From Deltaproteobacteria bacterium (GTDB lineage Bacteria > Desulfobacterota > Binatia > UBA12015), in the NCBI GenBank assembly GCA_003447545.1, contig DLYX01000076.1:1-11263 (forward strand): a DNA stretch of 11,263 bases, given 5' to 3'. The first letter of the stretch is position 1. Each line of letters starts with the position of its first letter. The notes below the pieces were generated by a model. It ran no database searches. It had not been told where the DNA came from and saw only the letters and a list, made by a program, of their open reading frames with translations. A program made the translations under genes and the position numbers. Of the stretch, positions 6,253-11,263 are shown one piece after another.

Positions 6253-8148
6253 ATGGATAGCGAAAAAGCGAAAACTCGGGAAAACCCCACCCTCGCCTTG
6301 CTCACAGTGGCAACGCTCGGGGTTGTCTTCGGGGACATTGGCACTTCGCCCCTCTACGCTTTCCGGCAATGCTTTCGTCAGGAAGCAGGGCAGCCGATCG
6401 TCGAAGCGGACGTCCTGGGCATTCTTTCCTTGATCACCTGGGCGCTCCTGCTTGTTGTCAGTCTGAAATATCTCGTTTTTATCCTGCGGGCCGACAATCG
6501 AGGCGAGGGCGGCATTCTCGCGCTTCTGGCGCTGGGGACAAAACTTGCCCACCGCGAATCCTTCCACGGCGTCGGTCGCCTGTCCGTGGTGATCGGTTTG
6601 TTTGGAGCCGCCCTGCTCTACGGAGACGGCGTGATTACGCCTGCGATTTCCGTTCTGGCTGCCGTCGAGGGACTGCAGGTCATCACCCCGAGGTTCGAGC
6701 CCTACGTCCTTCCCCTGACCGTATCGATTCTGATCGGCCTCTTCGCAGTTCAACGATTCGGTACGCAGCGGATCTCCTCGGTTTTCGGACCCACCATGTT
6801 TGTCTGGTTCCTGCTGCTCGGAGTTCTCGGCGTCTCGGCCTTGCAAGCCCAGCCCGGAGTCCTCGCCGCTCTCAATCCAGTATATGCCATGAGCTTCATC
6901 CTTCGTCAGGGTTCCGATGCTTTCCCGATTCTGGGTGCCGTCGTTCTCAGCGTGACCGGATGCGAAGCACTCTACGCCGACATGGGTCATTTCGGCGTCA
7001 AGTCGATTCGCATGGCCTGGTACGGGATGGTCCTGCCCGCACTCCTGCTGAACTACTTCGGGCAGGGAGCGCACCTGCTCGCGACCGGGCATATGACCAA
7101 CCAGCCCTTTTTTGAAATGGCTCCTTCCTGGGGCCTTTACCCACTGATCGGAATGGCTACCGTTGCCACGATTATCGCGTCACAAGCTCTGATCACAGGT
7201 GCCTTCTCCGTGACCAAGCAAGCGATCCAGTTGGGCTTTCTCCCCCGGATGCAGATAGTGCATACCTCCGGTTCTCAGCAAGGACAGGTCTACCTCCCGG
7301 GCTTGAACCGCTCCCTGATGGTCCTCAGCATCCTGATCGTACTCGGCTTCCGGAACTCGGCATCTCTGGCCGACGCCTATGGCGTTGCCGTGAGTGGCAC
7401 CATGTTGATCACTTCGATTCTCTTTTTTCAGGTCGCCCGACAACGATGGCGCTGGAACCTCATCGGGACCCTGGCGCTGACCGCCGTATTTCTCTGCATC
7501 GACCTGACGTTCCTGACAGCGAACCTGACCAAGATTCCCACAGGAGGCTGGCTGCCGCTGGTCCTCGCCTTGTTGGGACTCCTGCTCATGATGACCTGGC
7601 GGCGCGGCCTCTTTCTGCTGCTGCGCTCACTGGACCAGCGCAACGAAGATACCGAGTCCTTCTTTGCCCGGATTCAGGATCAGGAGATTCTTCGGACGCC
7701 CGGAACAGCGATTTATCTCACCGGCGAAACTCGGGGGGTTCCCGTAACTCTTCTCCGGAACCTGCGCGCCAATCAGGCACTCCACGAGAGGGTGATTCTC
7801 CTCTCTCTGCTTCCGATCGACACATCGCGCGTCGATGACGAAGAGCGGGTGACCGTCACGGAGATGACGCAGGGCTTTACGCGCGTGGTCGCGCTTTTTG
7901 GATTCATGGAGCAACCCGACCCGCAACGCGCCCTGACCGCGGGTTCCGCACGAGATCTGAAGATTGATGTCGATACGGTCTTTTATTTTCAGAACGCCTT
8001 CCGCATTGCGGCCTTCGGGCGCGGCGGCATGGCTCGGTGGAGGATGCGTATCTTCGCGGCTCTCGTCAAGAATTCCTTCCCCGCCGTCGGCTATCTCGAA
8101 CTCCCCATGGACCGATCCTTTGAAATCACGCTGCCCGTAGAGCTTTGA
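6253..8148 (+). CDS. kup: Kup/TrkD-type low-affinity potassium uptake transporter
   Basis: A complete 631-residue K+ uptake protein of the KUP/HAK/KT family, which imports potassium with protons across the inner membrane. Family motifs in order: GVVFGDIGTSPLYA (23-36), LKYLVFILRADNRGEGGILAL (71-91), GDGVITPAISVLAAVEGL (124-141), TGCEALYADMGHFG (235-248), YFGQGAHLL (268-276), QALITGAFSVTKQAIQLGFLPRMQIVHTS (311-339) and SLADAYGVAVSGTM (371-384). About twelve membrane segments span residues 15-455, followed by a cytoplasmic tail (about 460-631) of usual length. The ATG is immediately preceded by AGGAG with no spacer, which is too close for an optimal ribosome site, and an in-frame stop (TAG at 6229-6231) lies just upstream. 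A start in the next few codons, for example TTG at 6298, would leave only eight residues before GVVFGD, so 6253 is preferred. The gene ends at a strong terminator. Confidence 0.97.
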   Translation: MDSEKAKTRENPTLALLTVATLGVVFGDIGTSPLYAFRQCFRQEAGQPIVEADVLGILSLITWALLLVVSLKYLVFILRADNRGEGGILALLALGTKLAHRESFHGVGRLSVVIGLFGAALLYGDGVITPAISVLAAVEGLQVITPRFEPYVLPLTVSILIGLFAVQRFGTQRISSVFGPTMFVWFLLLGVLGVSALQAQPGVLAALNPVYAMSFILRQGSDAFPILGAVVLSVTGCEALYADMGHFGVKSIRMAWYGMVLPALLLNYFGQGAHLLATGHMTNQPFFEMAPSWGLYPLIGMATVATIIASQALITGAFSVTKQAIQLGFLPRMQIVHTSGSQQGQVYLPGLNRSLMVLSILIVLGFRNSASLADAYGVAVSGTMLITSILFFQVARQRWRWNLIGTLALTAVFLCIDLTFLTANLTKIPTGGWLPLVLALLGLLLMMTWRRGLFLLLRSLDQRNEDTESFFARIQDQEILRTPGTAIYLTGETRGVPVTLLRNLRANQALHERVILLSLLPIDTSRVDDEERVTVTEMTQGFTRVVALFGFMEQPDPQRALTAGSARDLKIDVDTVFYFQNAFRIAAFGRGGMARWRMRIFAALVKNSFPAVGYLELPMDRSFEITLPVEL

Positions 8149-8157
8149 CGCAGAAAA

Positions 8158-8188
8158 GCCCCGGTGCGAGTTCTTCTCGCACCGGGGC
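8158..8188. terminator. Bidirectional terminator between kup and the small Cys-repeat gene
   Basis: A perfect 13-bp stem, GCCCCGGTGCGAG (8158-8170) with CTCGCACCGGGGC (8176-8188), and a TTCTT loop. It is followed by CTTTC on + and by TTTT on minus (AAAA at 8154-8157). It lies 9 bp past the kup stop and 48 bp past the minus-strand gene stop, as expected for a shared terminator of convergent genes. Confidence 0.9.
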
Positions 8189-8236
8189 CTTTCCCACACA
8201 CCCTGGCGATCTCCGCCCAGACTGCCTCCCCAACGG

Positions 8237-8698
8237 CTAGGGATTGACCGGGATGATGTCCGAGCCGTCGAGATTCAGCTTCCAGGCCGGGGTGCAGATC
8301 TCGACCGGTCGGAACCCGCCAACCTTGCGGCGCCCGAACTGATCGATCACGACCTGCTTTTGCGGGAGATCCTGCGGCTCGCAACGGAGCTTGTAGCAGA
8401 GGAAGTCGTTCTCCAAGCGCTGACCACCGATAGGCTTATGATCCCCGTAGGTCACGATCTTGGTTGCAGGTACGCAAAATTTGTCGGCCTTCGCCTTCAT
8501 CTTGCAACCATGAATCGAGTACTGGATCTGAGCTTCATTGGCGATCATATCAAGGGCCACCTTCGCCTTGCCGGAATCCTTGATCTTGAAACAAGCCAAA
8601 TGGTCATCAAGCAATTTGGCGTCTGCCACCAATGCGTTGCCCAGAATGGCCAGAGCGCCGAGGGTAAGTCCTGCGATGATTTGGTTGAGGGATTTCAT
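8237..8698 (-). CDS. Small secreted protein with two tandem D-H-L-x-C-[YF]-K ... C-x-P-A Cys repeats
   Basis: A 153-residue exported protein. The signal peptide ends at ADA (cleavage after Ala27). The mature part is two copies of a domain of about 45 residues: repeat 1 (32-79), DHLACFKIKDSGKAKVALD to KFCVPATK with C36, C65 and C75; repeat 2 (98-140), DFLCYKLRCEPQDL through VVIDQFG to VEICTPAWK with C101, C106 and C135. The consensus D-[HF]-L-C-[YF]-K ... V-x-[LI]-D ... C-x-P-A recurs in the larger neighbouring protein. I recall such domains in secreted proteins of Binatia and Myxococcota (possibly the Pfam DUF7450 entry, not certain); no function is known to me. The paired cysteines suggest a periplasmic or extracellular disulfide-stabilised fold. 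AGGAG 8 nt before the ATG supports the start. It is separated by 238 bp from the large gene upstream and shares a terminator with kup. Confidence 0.83.
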   Translation of the reverse strand: MKSLNQIIAGLTLGALAILGNALVADAKLLDDHLACFKIKDSGKAKVALDMIANEAQIQYSIHGCKMKAKADKFCVPATKIVTYGDHKPIGGQRLENDFLCYKLRCEPQDLPQKQVVIDQFGRRKVGGFRPVEICTPAWKLNLDGSDIIPVNP

Positions 8699-8872
8699 GG
8701 AATGCTCCTTCTGCCGCGAGGGCGATTGACGACAATTCGTGTCGTATTTGAGTTACGCCAAGCAGACATTGCAGGTGCCGTGCCAAAACGAAGGAGACCG
8801 GATTTAAAAGCTTTTTAGGGAGATGGCCGGGCCCGATCGATGAAGTTGCGCAGAGCATCGCCAGGTTGGGCG

Positions 8873-8908
8873 GTCGTTTGCGCAGTCATTTGCGCAGTCG
8901 TTTGCGCA
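8873..8908. repeat. Three tandem copies of a 12-bp unit GTCRTTTGCGCA
   Basis: GTCGTTTGCGCA, GTCATTTGCGCA and GTCGTTTGCGCA run head-to-tail with a single base difference. Each contains the palindrome TGCGCA, and the last copy extends into a perfect 12-bp palindrome GTTTGCGCAAAC (8900-8911). A fourth partial core, TTGCGCA, lies at 8846-8852. The array is in the 238-bp gap between the two secreted-protein genes, roughly 175-210 bp upstream of the smaller one. Spacing of 12 bp is close to one helical turn, so a protein-binding array is possible; a slippage product is the simpler alternative. Confidence 0.85.
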
Positions 8909-8936
8909 AACCGGCAACGACGTGGCGAGCCGCGGT

Positions 8937-11263
8937 TCAGGGCGCGGCGGTGCCGGATGCCAAGGCACCCGGAGAGTTGCCTGCCGGGCCAATCGAGACC
9001 TCCGGTGCCGCAGCGCCTCGTGCCAGAGTCGCCTGGCTCACTCGGGCGCGAACGCAGATCTCCCGATCGGCGCCCAGACGAAGATCATGGGATCCGAAGC
9101 CATCCACAACTTCCTCGGAATCGGTACTCCAGGGCCGGTTGGCGCGTCCCTTGGGCGTCTTCGTCTGGTAGCAGGCCCATGCCGCGGACGAAGGCACCTT
9201 GCCCTGTGTATCGAAAGTGGCCGGGAGACATATCTGGCGGAGGCGACGGACCTGATAGGCAGCCCGTTCCCCTCCAACGCCCTCGAGTGTCAGACTGCGG
9301 ACGCGGGCTTCAGGCTTGTTCTCGCGGACCCGGTAGCAGAGATGATCGTTCGAGCTGAGTGTGTGCTTCGATTTCGCATTCTGGGCACTTCGCAAAAGCC
9401 GCGAGGGTCGACGGATCGTCAGTTCATGCACCCCGAACCGATCCTTGATCCGGACGCCCCGCACCTTGTCGAAACCGGACTCGCGAATCCGCCAACGAGT
9501 CGCCATCGCCGCTGGGTCGTTTACGGAGGCTCCGGCGAGCCCGGCGGTCCGACAAGCGGCGTCTATCGAGCTCACGAGCACGGTGTGCGTGCCAAGCGCA
9601 TCGCGCAGGGTCGCCTCTCCCGGAGGGGCACGCAGCGCTTCGGCAGCCTTGCGGCATTGTGCACCATCGATGCAGCTGCCCAGCAGCGCATTCTCGTCAC
9701 AGCTATCGACCGCATCGATCACACCATCTCCGTCGGTATCCTCCGCCGAAACAGCTACCGTTACCGCACGGGTAATACAGGACACGGTCGCGTTGGCCAC
9801 AATCCCGCAATCGGCGTCGACCGAGCAGTTGCTGGGAGAGGCATAAATACAGGCCATCTCCTGATCCACGCGGCTCAAGGAAGAACCTCGGGGGCAGCAC
9901 TGCGGGTCGCCGATCAAACAACTCGGGGCGGGCTGCATGCATCGCCCGGTCCGCTGCACCAGCACTTCACCGGAAACCAGAGAATTCGGTTCAGACAGAG
10001 GGTTTCTTACATCCAGAGCCGCAAGGTCGATTGCACCCACCGTGCGAGGGCGATCGGCACAAAAATCATAAATTTGCAGGACCAGATCATCCATGGAGCC
10101 ATCACCGTCGAGATCCTCCTGCTGGATGGCCTCGTCGGTCAGAAACCGAACCTCATGCCCCTCCACGTGGAATGGCTTGTCGGGATGGCATGCATCCGAA
10201 TCACAGACGTAGACGGACTCCCCCGTCACGGCGGGGACCACCGCAGGAAACTGCCCCCCGACGTGTGCCGCATTAAATACACGGAGCGCAACGGCGCCCG
10301 GCGACCATTCCTGTGTCGGTGTCGTATATGCGAGCAATCGCACAGGATCGTCCGTCCCCGGACAAAGCGTCTCCTCTTCGCCGAGAACAAAATCAACAGC
10401 TGGCTCGAGCATGAGCGGATCGCCCGCCCCCGCCACAGCTACAAAGAGCAGTGACTCGGATTCCTCATTCTCGTTCAAGTCTGCTCCGTGGTCTGCCTCC
10501 GGGACACGAAAGACGAGGATATCATCATCAAGATGCAAACGATCAGCCGCATAGCCGAGGTTGATCCAGGGCTGCGCCTGTAACGGCTCGGCCAGAGAGC
10601 GGATATGGACGACCTGATCAAGCGAGTCCCCGTCCGCATTGCCCACACCGAACTGGCCGGATTCGTCGGCTAGCGCGGCGATCCAGGAGCTGGACAAATC
10701 CACTGCAGTCGCCGCCAACTCCAGATTCCTGACCCGCCAGGAAAGATCGCCCGGATCGCGGCGCAACAACTGCACAATCGTATCGGCAGTATCCCCATCG
10801 CCGTTGAGCGGCCCGGCCATACAGTCGGGCGTTCCGGCACTCGCACCATCTTCGGGACGGAGGAAAACGGCGGCACCATTGGCGGTCGCGACCTGACCTG
10901 CCGGGCAGAAGATCTTCGAATTGCCGAGCTCATCCACGAGGCCGAGAACCACATCGCCCAGTACCCCGTCCGGATAAAGGTCGCTGCTCGCCTCGGTCTC
11001 ATCGAAACGAGCAAAGGCAATCGCCTGCCCCATGCCCTCGATCGGCGAAAGCGCCAAGGCGTTGCCGTCAATCTCCATATTCAAATCGGCAGCTGCCCAG
11101 CGCGATAAAAACACTTCTTCTGTTCCCAACTGCGCTACCGAGACAAGCACCCCGTCCCTGTCTCCGTCTGGCACCAAATCCATATCGCAACCGACGCCAT
11201 AACCGGACTCAGGTTCCAGAAAAGCCATCTGATGCCCCTCGACAACGCCCGCGGGGAAATCAA
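8937..11263 (-). CDS. Large secreted Asp-rich repeat protein with C-terminal Cys repeats, 5' end outside window
   Basis: At least 775 residues are visible; the frame stays open to the window edge (DFPAGVVEGHQ precedes Met at 11228), so the start is missing. Numbered from that Met, Asp-rich loops followed by a beta-strand recur at 17-30 (DGDRDGVLVS), 83-98, 141-155 (LNGDGDTADTIVQLL), 197-209 (NADGDSLDQVVHI), 249-266, 307-319 (degenerate) and 372-388 (DLDGDGSMDDLVLQIYD), 54-69 residues apart. This resembles a calcium-binding beta-propeller such as FG-GAP/VCBS types, by inference. A Cys-rich linker (430-525) includes a thrombospondin type-3-like DTDGDGVIDAVDSCD (497-511). Then come three Cys-type repeats: 578-617 (no Cys), 627-671 (NDHLCYRVR ... 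ICLPA) and 683-729 (AAWACYQTK ... EICVRAR), related to the repeats of the small neighbouring protein, and an Ala/Gly/Pro-rich tail. Probably surface-exposed or secreted; function unknown. Confidence 0.85.
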   Translation of the reverse strand, partial: DFPAGVVEGHQMAFLEPESGYGVGCDMDLVPDGDRDGVLVSVAQLGTEEVFLSRWAAADLNMEIDGNALALSPIEGMGQAIAFARFDETEASSDLYPDGVLGDVVLGLVDELGNSKIFCPAGQVATANGAAVFLRPEDGASAGTPDCMAGPLNGDGDTADTIVQLLRRDPGDLSWRVRNLELAATAVDLSSSWIAALADESGQFGVGNADGDSLDQVVHIRSLAEPLQAQPWINLGYAADRLHLDDDILVFRVPEADHGADLNENEESESLLFVAVAGAGDPLMLEPAVDFVLGEEETLCPGTDDPVRLLAYTTPTQEWSPGAVALRVFNAAHVGGQFPAVVPAVTGESVYVCDSDACHPDKPFHVEGHEVRFLTDEAIQQEDLDGDGSMDDLVLQIYDFCADRPRTVGAIDLAALDVRNPLSEPNSLVSGEVLVQRTGRCMQPAPSCLIGDPQCCPRGSSLSRVDQEMACIYASPSNCSVDADCGIVANATVSCITRAVTVAVSAEDTDGDGVIDAVDSCDENALLGSCIDGAQCRKAAEALRAPPGEATLRDALGTHTVLVSSIDAACRTAGLAGASVNDPAAMATRWRIRESGFDKVRGVRIKDRFGVHELTIRRPSRLLRSAQNAKSKHTLSSNDHLCYRVRENKPEARVRSLTLEGVGGERAAYQVRRLRQICLPATFDTQGKVPSSAAWACYQTKTPKGRANRPWSTDSEEVVDGFGSHDLRLGADREICVRARVSQATLARGAAAPEVSIGPAGNSPGALASGTAAP

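Noticed and set aside
6004..7092. Minus-strand open frame of 362 codons
   Set aside because: Antisense to kup and the TPR gene, charged low-complexity composition, no domain.
8873..8908. CRISPR array
   Set aside because: Units are contiguous 12-mers with no spacers and no cas genes nearby; a simple tandem repeat.
8922..10454. Long + strand open frame of 510 codons
   Set aside because: Antisense to the large Asp-rich protein gene, rich in Arg/His/Gly with no recognisable domain or signal; a typical mirror frame in GC-rich DNA.

Overview
The window is an ordinary-looking chromosomal stretch from a GC-rich Gram-negative bacterium. No tRNA, rRNA, insertion sequence, integrase, phage gene or CRISPR array is visible. 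Gene content suggests an uncultivated deltaproteobacterium-like lineage, with Candidatus Binatota/Binatia or Myxococcota-type bacteria as my best guesses. The pointers are secreted proteins with short tandem Cys domains (D-H-L-x-C-Y-K ... C-x-P-A), a secreted beta-helix protein with a Cys-rich N-terminal cap, a PuuD-type membrane domain without its cytochrome, and a DUF6491-type lipoprotein. This placement is inference from family recall, not from a search.

Left part (1-3404). The 3' end of an acyl-CoA synthetase (AMP-forming) on + runs tail-to-tail into a minus-strand pair: an FAD-linked oxidase of the D-2-hydroxyglutarate/glycolate dehydrogenase family, followed 28 bp later by a DUF423 small membrane protein. 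The last 18 codons of the synthetase are antisense to the last codons of DUF423. Upstream on minus lies a secreted right-handed beta-helix protein, probably its own transcription unit, with a repeat-bearing leader.

Middle (3550-6252). A strong minus-strand terminator (3552-3587) closes a PuuD-like membrane protein gene. Upstream of that gene, on the same strand, is a small unrecognised gene (4517-4855). It is divergent from a lipoprotein gene (4934-5305, +), which is followed by a secreted TPR protein (5505-6098, +).

Right part (6253-11263). A complete Kup potassium transporter (+) ends at a perfect bidirectional hairpin terminator. Facing it on minus are two neighbouring secreted proteins that carry the same tandem Cys repeat: a small two-repeat protein, and the C-terminal part of a very large protein. 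The visible part of the large protein shows about seven Asp-rich repeats with a period of 54-69 residues, then a Cys-rich linker and three Cys-type repeats, the first of which has lost its cysteines. A three-copy 12-bp tandem repeat lies between these two genes.

I see no defence system, biosynthetic cluster or obvious new machine. The best leads are the Asp-rich/Cys-repeat secreted proteins at the right end and the small unrecognised gene at 4517-4855. All intergenic gaps are under 300 bp once that small gene is accepted.
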